NCBI GenBank assembly: GCA_018398765.1
Contig: JAHBMJ010001912.1
Span: 42,787 to 96,979 of the forward strand
Origin: Chromera velia
Lineage: Eukaryota; Sar; Chromeraceae
Length of the DNA: 54,193 nt
Reading direction: 5' to 3'
Shown here: positions 25,662 through 37,878 of the stretch, one piece after another
Layout: the number at the start of each line of letters is the position of its first letter
Numbering within the stretch: position 1 is the stretch's first letter
Notes under the pieces: model-generated
What the model was told of the DNA's origin: nothing
Database searches by the model: none
Seen by the model: only the letters and a program-made list of their open reading frames with translations
Program-made: the position numbers and the translations under genes

Positions 25662-27110
25662 ATCAGACTAGTGATATGAGCTAGGATAAGAGTTATCATT
25701 CACAACAGTTATGGGTTGAGCCTTATGTACATCATCACTATCTGAGTGACTATCACTAGGACTATCAATAACAGAAGATTACATAAGATCTCAAATAGAA
25801 TTTATAACTGCATGTGTAACTACATTAGACTTCTTTTTTCAAAAGTTTCATATTTTTGCACGGTTTTACACTGTTTTAAGCTAGTACACGACATGTAATT
25901 AATGCTTAATTGGATTAGATTTGATCACATAATCACATGTTTAATGGATTTGACATCTTTTTTCATGAATGCATCAATGAATGCATGGAAATGGTTTGTC
26001 ATGAGTGAATGAATGAATGCATGAATGAATGAAGGGAGGAATGGAGGTGGTTACAGCTGATGAGCCAGCCGAAGAGCCAACTTCTTGGTGTCTGCATGTA
26101 ACAGTCTGTCTGTCTGTACAAGTTGAAATTTTTGATTCGATTGGCACTGCCACCTCATCGCTGCATGCTTTATTCTGACTAATTCGTGAGTTTCAACGTG
26201 TGAGGTGAACGAATTCTGTTTGCCACTCTCTCATTTGAAATAATTTGAAAGAAAGCGCCAGTGCACAGACTGGAGAGACACAGATAGAGAGAGAGAAGAA
26301 GAGAAAGGGGAGGGAAGAAGAGCGATTCTGAGCGAACGTTTTTTGGCAGGAATTTAAACTTTGACCGCAAAACTGTTGCTCGTGGTGGCCTTTGCTCTGT
26401 CTTCTACCATTTTCCATCCCCTTATCGACGTCAACGGCCGCTTTATGCATTTCTTCGATCCCAAGGCTTCCTTCGTTCCTTCTTCTTTTCTCTGCTGTCG
26501 AATACCTTAGGTTTTCCTTTCAAGTTCACCCTTCCCCATGCAATATACCCTCCCAAAACCCCGCCCACCCTCCCATCTATGCATTGGCAAGCGCTTCCAG
26601 TCCCTATATTTACTCACGACCAATATGTCAATTGAGACAATCAATGCCTGCTTCCTCCTCTCTCTTCATACAGCTGCTTCCACCCCACCGTGTGGATACT
26701 CATCGGTGGGTAGGCAGGCAGGCAGGCAGGCAGGCAGGAAAGAACGCTGGCGCCATATATTCGATTTTGCTCCTTCTGTCCATCAAATCTGTCGTTCGAC
26801 TTTACGCTGAGTAATCATCTCAGCTCTCACCCGCCCTTCCCTCTGCTCTTCAATGCTGTTGTCTCGGTGTTGAGCTAGTGACAGTTGCAAGAAGACGACA
26901 CAACTGAGATGTGCAAGACACGCCGAGAAATCCTCATTTCTTTTTTCATTTCTTCTCCACACTTCTTTTCTCTTTGTTCGGCCTTTGACTGGGTTGAAAT
27001 TTCTCTCTGCGCGCCTGCTTCCTTCACTGGCCACCTGCCTTCTGCCCATTTGCTGTGCTTTCCGGAGCCTGGTTTGCCTTTGGCAGGGGCTGTGCGTTCT
27101 TGGGGGAGGT
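25662..27110. other. Intergenic, no gene seen
   Basis: AT-rich up to about 26000, with GAAT/TGAATGAATG-type repeats at about 26005-26035. Then ordinary composition with GGCA repeats (about 26712-26738). No ORF in this stretch has supporting motifs. It includes the 3' flank of the minus-strand kinase gene. Confidence 0.45.
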
Positions 27111-30100
27111 CTAGGCAGAGTCAACAGAAGGCACCGCTCTCGTAACTGCTGGCGTCGCAGTAGAAGAGGCTCCGGCTCCAGCAGCAGCAGATGCTGCGGG
27201 GGGCAGGACGTTGGAGTGTCTCTGTGCTTGGTTGGTTGTGTCCTGGAAGCCGGTCGTCGCAACAGTCGCGGGGGGGCTCGACGAGGCAGCTGCTGCCGTG
27301 AACATGCGTCTAGAGTTGCTGATGAGGGCACGCACCTGCGGACAGATAGAAAAGCATGTGTTGATTGGCATGGAAACTTGACCCACATACAAGGTGAGAC
27401 ACGAGTCCAGAAGTTACCCAAGGAGAACAACAAGTAGACGAAAGGACAAGTGGTGGAGAGCCTCCGGAATGGATAGAGAGAGACAAAGAACAAAGGATGC
27501 AGACAAAAGAAGGAAGCAAGCAAGAGCGCAAGTAAGCGTGGGAAGCAAGAAAGAGAGACAGAAAATGCGCGCGTGCGCGCGCACGCGCGCGCGCGAGAGA
27601 GAGAGAGAGCTGCAGCAGTAAAAAAAAGGGCGAAGAAGGGATGAGGAGGGGGGAAAGAAGGAAGGGGGAAGGGAAGAAAGACAAAAGAAAAGAGGATGAA
27701 CCGAAGGCCCCCGCTGCTGTTGTTGGATCACCTTGACACCGTTTGAAACGTCTGGGAGGGTTTTGGCGTTCCGATTCTGAGTCACAGTCGCAGTCTGTGT
27801 CTGTAGGTGGGCGTGATTCCCGAAGGTAGGTGGTGAATTCAGCACCAAGTTCAGAGATTCGTTGGGATTGTCTTGAGTCCCTGTGCGTCTTCCGACCTCT
27901 ACCTCGAGTTCCCTCTCCATCGCCTGATCGAGTCGCTTCTTCCAGTCCTCGAATGCTGTCTTTTGCTTCATCTCCTCTCTCTCCATAGCTGCCTGTACCT
28001 CTGCGACTCTCTGGTGCAGCGTCTCTTCCTTCTCCTTCTTCTTCTCCGCCTTCAACTCCTCCTCCTTCTCCCATCTCTGGCGTTCGTGCTCGATGACCTT
28101 CTCAAAAAGCTCTTTCACGTCCCAGCTGGGGGGGGGCGTGGGAGCGCCAGCAATCAGGAAGGGATCATTCGAGGCAGGGAGGGGGGCGGTTTCAAAGGCG
28201 TCGAGAAGGGTGCGTCTGCACTTGCTTAACCAAAGAGACCGACAGGTTGTGAATGGACACAGCAGCAACAAAGAGAACCACAAGAAGAAGGAAACTGGAA
28301 AGAAAAAGCATTAAAAGCCAAAACGACCAGTCTGCATGGAGTTGGAATTATATATCCGCTTGGCAAATCGAAAGTACGCCAAGATACACGCCTGTCAAGC
28401 CGGAAAGAAAAGAAAACAATAGGCATTGAATCAATCGCTTCTATGTCTACTCCATCCATTTTCACTTTCAGTTGAAGGACCAAACAAATCCCGTCCAGGT
28501 CTGACTGGAATTCTTCGGCAACCTATCATTATTTTCGGCTTTTAAGCACAAGGCGGTGGGCGTATACAAGCAACGAAGATCAATACCAGATTGACTGCAA
28601 GCTCAAATCGAGCTGCGCAGATCGATAGAAGGACAAATCTGTGCACAGATAGACTGGTAGAGACACACATGCACATACACACATACACACACACAGTGTG
28701 TGAGAGAGACAGAGAGCGAAAAAAATAGACAGACAGAGTCCTGACCGGAAGTCGAAGAGCAGTTGCAGCTGGTCCAGGTGTCCGGCTCTCTTCACAGTGT
28801 TGAGGATGATCAGAGAGAGACCGAGGAGTTTCCGGAGAATGGTACAGAGAGGCACGAACCAGGAGGGAACAGTGTTCTATTTGATTGCCTCCTTTCTGAG
28901 GAAGAAGGGGCCTTCGTTTTCGAGTTCGACCCATCCTTTATAATAATTGATGGCCTTCGAGAGCCTGAAGGAGGCATCGTATTTCTCCAGCTGCATTACA
29001 GCCTGCAGTCAGTGTTCGCGTATGTCACATTGGATTGCGTGTAACAGATACAAAGACACCCGCATTCACCCAATCTACAGCAGAGCAGGAGGATCACAGG
29101 AGTCGATCTAGGAGTGCGCAGTGAAGCGAATGCGACGAGACGCGGGGAGGAGGGGAGGGTACGCGTGCAATCAAACAACAAACACACAAGGTGCTCATGA
29201 TGACTCCCTGGATGCAAAACAAAATGCTTTCTGGGGTTTTCACAGATTGAAGACTAACCTCTATGAGCGCTCCTCTGTCATAGAAGCAATTCAGGTCCGA
29301 AAACAGCTTGAGCATATCGGCCACTGCAGCAACTTGATAGGCAATCCACTGCGCCCCTGGGAGAGTTTGAGAGAAGTCGATCATCTGCAACAAAAGGGGG
29401 CATGCAGACACATGGCAAGACATACACGTATGGGGAAGGCGGAGGGAGGAGACGAGTTTACACAAGCTTGAAGATGGATGCGTGTATCAATCTAAAGGTA
29501 GGCAGACAGGAAGATACATAGACAGACAGACAGACAGACAGACAGATAGATAGAGACATGAATAAACAAAAGAATAGCTAAAAAGAAAGATAGAAAGTAA
29601 GACAGAGACGTCCGGAACGACTTGCAAAGGTGCAGGCAAGCATGTCAGCAGAGAAGTCGACGACGTGCGACCGACATTTCTTTTCGGAAGAAATTCTGGG
29701 GAATATCACGCTTGACTTTCCGCGTTCAGCGATACACAAACATCCTGATCGAATCTGCAAATCATGAAGCTGGATGGACAGACAGACCTTCCACTGCTGT
29801 AACGTGAAGAGGACCCTCGCAGACTCATCCTTCACGTTCTTCATTCCTTTAGCAAAACTGAGGAGCTCGTTGGAAAAGTCGTGCATCTGGTCAGTCACGG
29901 TTGCCCCAAAGTCAAGAATGAAGAGTCTGCGTACAACGATTGTCGGTGAGACAAAAAGATACAAGCAGGGATAAGCAGGGAATCGCAGAATCGAAAGGGA
30001 GCGGAGGGAACTAAGAGAGTGAGATGGTCACGAACAGCTGCAGGGTAGGTTTACTGGGAGAAAAGAGTCGATCCAAGAACGCACTTGTGCAACCAATCCA

Positions 30101-31999
30101 GTTGACAGGAACGAACAAAAGATGCATGCCGATTCTAATGCCACGTGAGAGCGTCATTCAATGGCAGATCTTTCCATCTTCCATAAATCCATTGAACCCA
30201 CTTACCTGTTCGTCTGAGGACAGTACACAAAGTCTCCCAGATTCACGTCTGGCTTCATCATCTTGGTGTGAGTGAGCTCGACAGTCAAGAGTCTGAACAG
30301 GCTCCTCACGATGGACAGGCAGACTGAGGAAGGGAGCTTCTCCGAGACCTCCTCCAGAGGGATCCCCTCACCGAACTCGCTCGTCAGCACCCGCGTCGTA
30401 GTCAGGTCAGTGACCACAAAGGGGACACTTAGGACTGCAATTCATGAGAGAAGCGGGCAAGGCGGAGATAGAATAAAAGAAAATCAGAAGAAGAAGCCGG
30501 AAAGCAAGACGACAAGGGAGAGGAAAGGTGGAGAGGGAGAAGAGGGGGCAGAGGGAAGGCGAAGAGAAAATGGAACAAAGAAAAGGACAAATGCAATGGA
30601 GTCAACCTCAGATATTGTGGGGTTGGAAGCCGTACGCGACCAAACGAATGTTGTTGTATGCAGAAATGCTACATGCACCTCCCCGGGTTGATCAAACCAA
30701 CTGACCCGGCTCTCGGGTTCCTCTCGTGGCTGCTGTCGATTGCTCGTAGTCGTTAATCGCCTCTCTGTACTTCTGTTGGTTCTCCGTTTCCTTCAGGTAG
30801 TTGCACTCTTCCGCCCACTCCTTCGCAAGCTGGTCACACAGGGCATCCATATAACGAAGAACGGCCTGCTCGATCCAGTCCACACTCTCAGAGTCATCAC
30901 AGTCAGACTTGTCGGCCTTTGCGGACTTGTCCTCGCTGTCAGACTTGTTGTCACCATCGTCTTCTATGAGAAGATGATCTGGGTCGTTCAGGATCAAAGC
31001 CTTGAGGAGCCGTCTGAGTGTTTCTATATCCTTCTCTCCAGTCTCCTCCACGTTCGGGTACCGGACCTTCATGGCGACTTTGTGGCCCCCCTGCAGGACA
31101 CCGCGGTGCACTTGCACGAGTTTGCAACACCAAATGGAAGGGTCAACTGCTGGACAGACATTCATATACCGGCCAAAAACGAGAGACGAAACGGACAACG
31201 CGAAGAGTGGCGCAGACATATATTGACTGAAGACGTCGGTTGATGCTGCGCTGGTTTGATGTATGAGATACTTCAGAGAGGGAGACGACTGTATGGGCAC
31301 ATGTGACAGGGCACCCGTCGCTGTGATCATTTTGAAAGACAGGCCAAACTGCGCTCCCCGGCACTTGCGACAAAGATTTCGTAGCATCTGATTCAGTAGA
31401 TTGACGCACCCACAATCTTACCGACGTACCTGTGCGATGGAAGAGACAGCGAACGGCTCCTCCTCGAAGTACGTGAAGCGGTCCCTCCAGTGTTCCCCCA
31501 GTTCTTCCTCTATCAGGCCGTGGAGCTGCGAGGCTGGGATCTTCTGGGGTGGCTTGCAGTACTTCAAGAGAGTCGGCGTGATCTGCTCATGAACAGCTTC
31601 CAGAAATTCCTGAAGACCGTCCTTCAATTCATCAAATTCCCTCAGGAATGGGTGTGAGAAGAGCACATCGAGAGTCTCAAAAGAAGGCAGAAGTTCTGTA
31701 AAGGTGCGAAGCAGCTGCAGAAGTTTCCGAGAGGGTCCTTTCTGGCTCCCCAGAAGCTTCAGGAGCTCCACCGCCTTTTCTGGTGTCATCTCTTCCTTCA
31801 AACCTGCTTCAAAATCAGTATCAGGAGGGACTTCGGGTGTTGTGTTGGTCTGTTCAGTTGGCTGACGGGATGTTGCAGTGGCAACACCTTCTTCAACCTT
31901 GCCACCAATCTCTGTCTGGTTCTTGGAGGATGTCGTCTGACAAACTTGGGATCCCCCCAGCTGGCGGTTCCAGTTTGTAATCAGCGGTGCGTGCTCCAT
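27111..31999 (-). CDS. ABC1/ADCK/UbiB-type atypical kinase with C-terminal coiled-coil extension
   Basis: Exons in coding order: 31999-31430, 31111-30706, 30434-30206, 29926-29788, 29384-29259, 29002-28931, 28876-28746, 28224-27732, 27335-27111 (TAG at 27113-27111), about 796 residues. The ABC1 family regulates quinone/lipid metabolism in mitochondria and plastids. Landmarks: Ala-rich-loop equivalent EEEPFAVSSIAQ then VHRG; conserved Lys in VAMKVRYPNV; EWAEECNYLKETENQQKY; VLTSEFGEGIPLEEV; PDVNLGDFVY then LFILDFGAT (DFG). A clear KxGQ motif is absent (ELKDGLQ instead), and the metal-binding Asn of xDPNxxN aligns with Asp. After the kinase fold come helices, then a charged coiled coil (about 28130-27940 on the DNA) and an Ala/Thr/Pro-rich tail. 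The SSIAQ|VHRG junction does not fit a normal GT-AG intron, and intron 6 is only 54 nt. No signal peptide is visible, so the 5' end may be incomplete. Confidence 0.82.
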
Positions 32000-32526
32000 C
32001 TTCAAGCTAATGGAACAGTTTTGACTTGGGTTTCGTCGACTGATCCTGCTGGATGCCTACTGTCTCTAAGCAGAAGGGTGTCGGAATGGAGGAGAGACAG
32101 CACGTCGTTTACTTTCGATCTTCGAATCAGGGGACAAGAGCAGAGATGCAACCCAGGTACGTGGTCTTGCAGTGGCTTCAGGGGAATCGAGACACACAGC
32201 CTTGAGGCGGTTGGTCAAGAGGAACTTCGGACAACTTTCGGATTGAAGTACATTGAAGCACAGTCAGTCATCTCCATGACCGCGCCCCCCGGCCAGGGGG
32301 CATGCCCGGCCATGCTGGGGCCACCCGCGGGCCGCCGCCGCCGCCGCCTAGGATGCCTGCAGGTCACCACGCACATACAAGCGCGGACGTCCCATGACAT
32401 CCATATTTGCCAAAAGTATAACATATAAAATTTTAGCGTATGAATGTTGAAATCGAATCGCATACAATGCAACACTAAAAATCATTATCACACAAAAAAA
32501 AGACCATCTAAGGTGTATCTTGAATT
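32000..32526. other. Upstream region of the kinase gene, up to the LTR insertion
   Basis: No gene supported. A GC-rich block with GCCGCC repeats and a CCCCGGCCAGG motif lies at about 32280-32350, then AT-rich sequence to the target-site duplication GAATT at 32522-32526. Confidence 0.5.
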
Positions 32527-32985
32527 TGTGACGGTAAACGTTACCGAGAACAGACTAGAACAGTCAGGTAACGAAAATGGGTAACGCTCAAACAGCTAAA
32601 CGGGAAGTCTGACCTACCGGGTCGCAGTTCTCAGTCCAGACAGGAAAATCCATTCAGTAACGACAGAGAAATTCAAGGAGACGGCAATCTAGAATTCACT
32701 TAAACGAAGACCGCGCGTTCGATCCAATGCGCAGGACTTCGACGCTCCAAACGTGACACACAGACTGATCAGACTACCATCTGAGGATGCTCACTATCAT
32801 GAACCGACTGAGCAGACCGAGCCTTCGTACAGTCTTACTATTCGATCAAGGAGTCAGACGTTAATGCACTCAAACATGCGATCACGCCGCTCGCAATACT
32901 TTTCACTCGCGCGGATGGCTGGCGCGCTCGCAGAACGCTCGGCGCCCACCTGACGCATGCTTGGATACATACGTTTACTCTCACA
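32527..32985 (-). repeat. 3' LTR of the copia element
   Basis: 459 bp, TG...CA ends with a TGTGA/TCACA terminal inverted repeat. It differs from the other LTR at 14 positions by eye, all transitions, with no indels. Confidence 0.95.
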
Positions 32986-33043
32986 AATCACCCCCTGTCT
33001 GAACTGAACACAAACAGGAAGACAGACTAAAAGAGAGAAACGC

Positions 33044-35534
33044 TTAACTGCAACGAAGGAACTTGGTCTGTCTGTCTGCACGCATTGACCCAGTTTCGAT
33101 CCAACGAACCTTTGCTCCCAACTCCATCAAATTTTCCAAAACGTACTCCAACTCCCCCTGCATTCTCGGCTCGCTTTTGCACTGTTTGGAACCAATCTGA
33201 TGCATCAGCGGCTGAGAGTCAGTCACCACCACAACCGGAGGCATCTCACCCCACAACTTTCGAACAAAATGAATGAACGACCAGGACATCTTCACTGCGT
33301 CTCTCATTGCAAGAAGCTTTACAGAAGTCGTAGACCCCAGCTTTCTTCCTATCTTCCTGCTCAGCGAATACACAGTGTTATGCTCACCGATCTCATCAAG
33401 ATTGGTAAGCTCTCCTTCATTAACTAACTGCATCTCGATGCCCAGTCTACCCTCTTTCTTGTGCAATTAATAAGACGCATCCCCCGACACCAACAGAACT
33501 GGAAGGAAGGGAACAGAACGAAGAGAGAGAGGATGGGAAGTCTTGAATGCATGCCAGAGAGCCTTCTCACTCACAAAAACGGACTCACGAGACGGACGGG
33601 AATTGAAGCGGGAAAGGTGGGAAAATAGGAAGGAAAGAGAAGGTTGGGTCTTAACACCCCACCCCAAACACCCCACATTCTTCTGCTGCTGTTCTTGTAA
33701 GGACATGTCAGTCTCTACAGTCTTAGGTAACAGGAGATCTTTCTCAGTCAAGGGCTTCTTTGCCTCTTCACTCACTCCCTTCACCATTCCCTCAATATAC
33801 GTGGACTGGTCAAGCAACATCTCACCAGGACACATCTGAATGGACATGCCCACATAAGAATGAAGCTCTCCATTGTCCATTCTCTCTGGCTGGTCTGTGT
33901 CAAAAAGCTCCTGGATTTGCTTCACATCTTTGTCAACAGAAGGAGAAAAAATGATCACCCCCCCGAAAAGAGCTCTCTCACTCTTTTTGACAGGACCGCC
34001 AGCAATGAAACGCTGACGGCGAGAGGGATCGGACAAGCGAACAACATCCCCCGGGGCAACAGGGGGCACCCCCGAATGCATACAAAAAAGAACACAATTC
34101 GGGGAAAGGCCAGTCGAGCCGTGAACAACCTTATTCAGAGAATTGGCAATTCCAGGGATAAAGACAGGCCAGAGATAAAAAGGAAGAGAACGCTGAAAGA
34201 GAACTTTGTTCAAAAGAGAAAAGAAATCGTCATTCACTCTCTCAACAAATGCCTGCACTTCGGGAGTGAGAGGAGGACCGAACTGAGTTGTAATCCCCTC
34301 TCCCTCAACTGACGAACAAAACGAGAGGTAGAGATCAGAAATGAACTCGCCTCCGTTGTCTGAGTGCACGACCTTCGGCTTCCCCTTGCCGGCTTTCTCC
34401 CACTGACGAGTCCAGGAGATCAGGTAACGCACTGCGTGATCTTTTGACCGCAGCGTCCACAACGACTTCCTTCACGTCTGCAAATCAACAATGACAAACA
34501 CGTAACGAAACCCCCCGATCCCCTTTCTCTTCATATCCTTCAGGTCGTGGTAGATGTCGGCGTTGAACCGCCCCCCCGGACCCGCAGGCTCTGGCTCCTT
34601 TTCCTCATCGTCCTCATGAACAGAAGACTCATCCCCCTTGCGAGAACGCTTTCGCGACCCTGCTACTGCATCTCTTCTCTTCAACTTTCTCCTCCGAAAG
34701 TTCACAACACGACATGCCTTACATGTGTCTCTCACCTCTTTGCACTCTTTCGCAGAAAATTGTACCCCCACCCCCTTCTCTTTCAATGTGGCCTCCAAAC
34801 GCTGCCCAGTTGCATGACCAAGATGGGAGTAAAGGACAAACAAAAGGTGCGATCTGTTTTCAGGAGAAATCTCTGCCTGCCCAGAGAGAGCAGACTGTCG
34901 GAGGGGACAAGGAGAAACAGAAGGACAAACGTTGGCAGCAACAACTGCTTCCTCAACCTTCGCAAGACGGAGAATTGGAACATTACCCGTCTGATCAACA
35001 GGAGAACGAAACCTCTCCCCATGCACATCCTTCAACCAGACCCACCCAGGTTCAGAGGGACTCTCCTCCTCTGGGAGAGACAACTTTCTTCTCCCACAAG
35101 CAAACAACGGACAACCGATTGACTCGTGACTACACCCTTCCTCAGAAATGATGCACACACCACCCCATTCATCAACAAATGGAAGGTGAAATGTCTTGAC
35201 CCCTCTCACAGAGAGGGGGGCAGCATCAGAGGCGAGACGAAACGAGACAGCCTGGTCAACATATGAAACAACATACCTGTCAAACGAGGGGGGAACGAGA
35301 CTCTTCGAGGCCCCGGAATCGGCAATCATCTCTCCATCGTCTTCCCCCGTCACACCGACAAAGGACTCAACAGACGTGACGACTCTCACTTCATCCGTTT
35401 CCCCGCCAAACTCCCACCCCCTCTTCTCGGTATTCCACAAGGTTGCCCTCACGAAACGCCCACTGCCAGCCTTCTCACTGGCCCTTACCCCCCCCCAGCG
35501 GCTGGACTGGAACTGGGAGGGGGCGGCCTAGGGG
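33044..35534 (-). pseudogene. copia pol remnant: protease, integrase, truncated RT, RNase H
   Basis: One reading frame, interrupted by TGA at about 34472-34474 and TAA at 33467-33469. Aspartic protease motif IADSGASKS (about 35310). GAG-pre-integrase His/Cys region (HLGHATGQRLE ... CKACRVVNF). Integrase core with ADIYHDL, HSDNGGEF and the AFVERVN Glu region. The frame then runs from integrase C-terminal sequence (RRQRFIAGG) straight to sequence typical of the region after the YVDD box (VIIFSPSVDKDVKQIQELF, GELHSYVGMSIQ, STYIEGMVKG). The fingers and palm of reverse transcriptase, including YVDD, are therefore deleted near 33960-34010. RNase H follows (GDASY, AMRDAVKMSW, VVTDSQPLMHQI). Relict, non-functional. 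Confidence 0.9.
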
Positions 35535-35538
35535 CCAT

Positions 35539-37779
35539 TTAAAAATCTTGGTCCGTGAAAGTCCCCTGAGGAACCTCACGGAGCTCGAACATGGTCCCTT
35601 TCTGCACCCTCACCCCTGCAGCTGCTGCCTGCTGCTGCTTCTGTTTCTTCAGCAGACAGCACTTGGTATAGTGCCCTGTCTGATTGCATCTAGGGACAGA
35701 GTACCTGACATTCTTGGCGGGGCAACCCTTTGCCTCGTCGTAGTGCTTCAGGTGCCCGCAGTTGGGACAAAGGCGGGAGGACGAACTCGAGCCGCCCTGA
35801 CTGGAAGCAGCAGCGGCACCTGCATTTCCGTCTCTGTCTCCTGAAGACTGAAACGATGTCTCCCTCTTCTTTCCTTTTTTCTCCTTCCCCCCTTTCCCTT
35901 TTCCAGACCCCCTACGCAAACCTGAGGCAGCTGCCCCATACTCATGATGGGGATGGGAAGAGGAGGAACAGGAACCCTGCCCCTCGATGGCGACTTTCAC
36001 TGCAAGCAACTCTGCCGCCTCTACCTTCCTCTCAACAAAAAGAAGAATCTCGTCGTACGTCAGTGCGGCGATCTTCTTATCATGCTTTTCGGCGGCCTTC
36101 TCCGAGGCATCAATGTACTTAAACTTGGTGAATACATTGTCAAAGGCCCTTTTCTTCAGGTCGTTGGGTGCAGTGTAACCTGCCTTGCCTCCATCTTGGA
36201 GGCACTTTTTCAGACGACCGACGGCAGACACAATGTCCTCCTTCCCCAAATTCTTTCGGAGAGCAAGGAGCTTCTCCCGAGAGGACTTTGCACCGATCTC
36301 CTTCTTCTTGGTGGCTATGTCAGAGACGGCCTCCAAGAGATCGGCACACTCCTTCCCCTCTCCCACAGCAACAGAGACCTCATGAACGAGGTCAGGGTCC
36401 TTCCTCAGACCCCGGAGGAGGGAAAACTTCCAAAAGGAGGGACACCTGGTCCGCCTTATGATCCCTTATCCGGAACGTGTTTGGCGGCCAGCATGTACTC
36501 GGCGGTCGCCTTGTGCGATTCCTTCCAGAGCCGAAACTCTTTCCGGAAGATGGCCTTGAGGTTCTCATCCTTAGATGACAGAACGGTCGCAAACGAGACC
36601 TTGCACTCGACTAAGGTCTAACACTTTATAAGGGTACCCTAGGTTTGAAGTTAAGTTTTTCAATAAAAATTTAATTTTTTGATGTTTTAAAAGAGATTTT
36701 TGGAGCTCAATTTGCTAGAAAAGCTTATAAAAACGCTAAAATAGGGTCGAGTGGCTAAGGTTATGGTAGGTTAGGGTAGGTTTAAATGAGTTTAAAACCC
36801 ATTCGCTACATTAAGTTTAGAATTGGTTTGGAAACCATGATTGCACCAGACTCAAACCTTCTAAACCTCTTCAAACCTATTCAAACCTGGTCAAACTTCT
36901 GAAATTTGTATGTGAATGATCTGTTAAAAGCACATTTTATATGTTTTTACCGGCAGGACCATGTCTGTGACACTTTGCGCATAAACGTTTCAGGAAGGGG
37001 ATACAGCCTCGCTTGCATCAGGATTCATAGCAGCCGTTGCATTCTCCTTGTCTTGCCCCCCCTCTTTTTCCCCTCTCTTCTTTCCCGGCACAATCTTTGT
37101 TTGCTTGATTGCCTCTCCGTGGAAACCACACACATGATTGAGGAATTTGGAAACTCACTGCACTAAACATTGATGGCAGCTTACAAATTGAAGATAAAGA
37201 ATTAGAGCAAGTTGACCGGGCGTTTGAAAAGGAAATTCCACCTCTGGATAAGTTTGTTAAAGTGTGAAAAAATGAAGGCAGCTTTTGTGTTCTTGACTTT
37301 ATCCTATATTCGTTGAATAATCGGTTTGTCTGACGTTTTCTGGTAAAATGCTAGGTTGTGTTTGCTTTACATCTTCTCTGTGTTTATGCAAAAGCTATTT
37401 GGAACCAGGTTTAGACAAATTTAGACAGGTTTTGTCAGATTGGGGGATTAGGTTTACAAACCGACGTCATGAGCGTTTGTGAACCTCAGAGGGCAAATTG
37501 ACTTTCCTATGTATAAAAGGTCATAAGATTTAATTTGAAAAGTTGTGTTATAGTAGGAATAAGGTCAGTTCATCCTAAAAACCTTAAAAAACCACTTTTT
37601 AGAGTTACAGCTAATCAGAATAACACATACCTCTAGGGTTTGTAATTAAATTATTTATTTATTTTTTTTTAGGTGTCATACCCTAGGCACTCGAAAGGAT
37701 TGACCCAGTGCAGATCAGGCAACTTGATCGTCTGTATGCCTGGAGCACCACCTGCACTGCCACCAGATGTATTCACCAT
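35539..37779 (-). pseudogene. copia gag remnant, split by a nested insertion
   Basis: Begins at the ATG at 37779 (MVNTSGGSAGGAPG...HWVNPFECLGY). The 1,035-bp insertion at 36644-37678 interrupts it. Downstream it continues in a shifted frame (ECKVSFATVLSSKDENLKAI) with one in-frame TAA near 36460, then a long intact stretch from about 36450 to the stop at 35539-35541. Near the end are two zinc knuckles, CPNCGHLKHYDEAKGC and CNQTGHYTKCC. It ends just upstream of the pol frame. Confidence 0.88.
36644..37678. mobile_element. Unclassified 1,035-bp AT-rich insertion in gag, 9-bp target duplication
   Basis: The 9-mer TACCCTAGG occurs at 36635-36643 and again at 37679-37687, exactly bounding the insert. 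Removing the insert and one copy restores an open gag frame across the junction. The interior is AT-rich with many AAACCT units (about 36850-36900) and a GC-richer, apparently non-coding centre near 36950-37170. The right end is a T-rich run then aggtgtca. No terminal inverted repeats are apparent. A 9-bp duplication is typical of Mutator-like elements, but the missing TIRs leave the class open. Confidence 0.75.
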
Positions 37780-37878
37780 GTTGGAAGGAACAGCGAAAAA
37801 AATAGAAGAGGAATCAAGAGACAGATCAACGCAGATCAAGGGATAAAATGAAGTGTCCACGCCTGGGAACAGCAAATT

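Noticed and set aside
28320-28390. Minus-strand exon candidate reading ACILAYFRFAKRIYNSNSMQ
   Set aside because: Ends in phase 1 and cannot be joined to the next exon; treated as intronic.
28380-28510. Minus-strand exon candidate reading SDLDGICLVLQLKVKMDGVD
   Set aside because: Its phase does not fit the neighbouring exons, while exon 28746 joins 28224 directly in phase with good splice sites. Likely intron.
29640-29765. Exon candidate between kinase exons 4 and 5 (minus strand)
   Set aside because: Joining it breaks the phase that otherwise closes between 29788 and 29384, and it shows no family similarity.
34547-35151. Plus-strand ORFs across the pol region
   Set aside because: Shadows of the minus-strand protease/integrase frame, which carries recognisable motifs.
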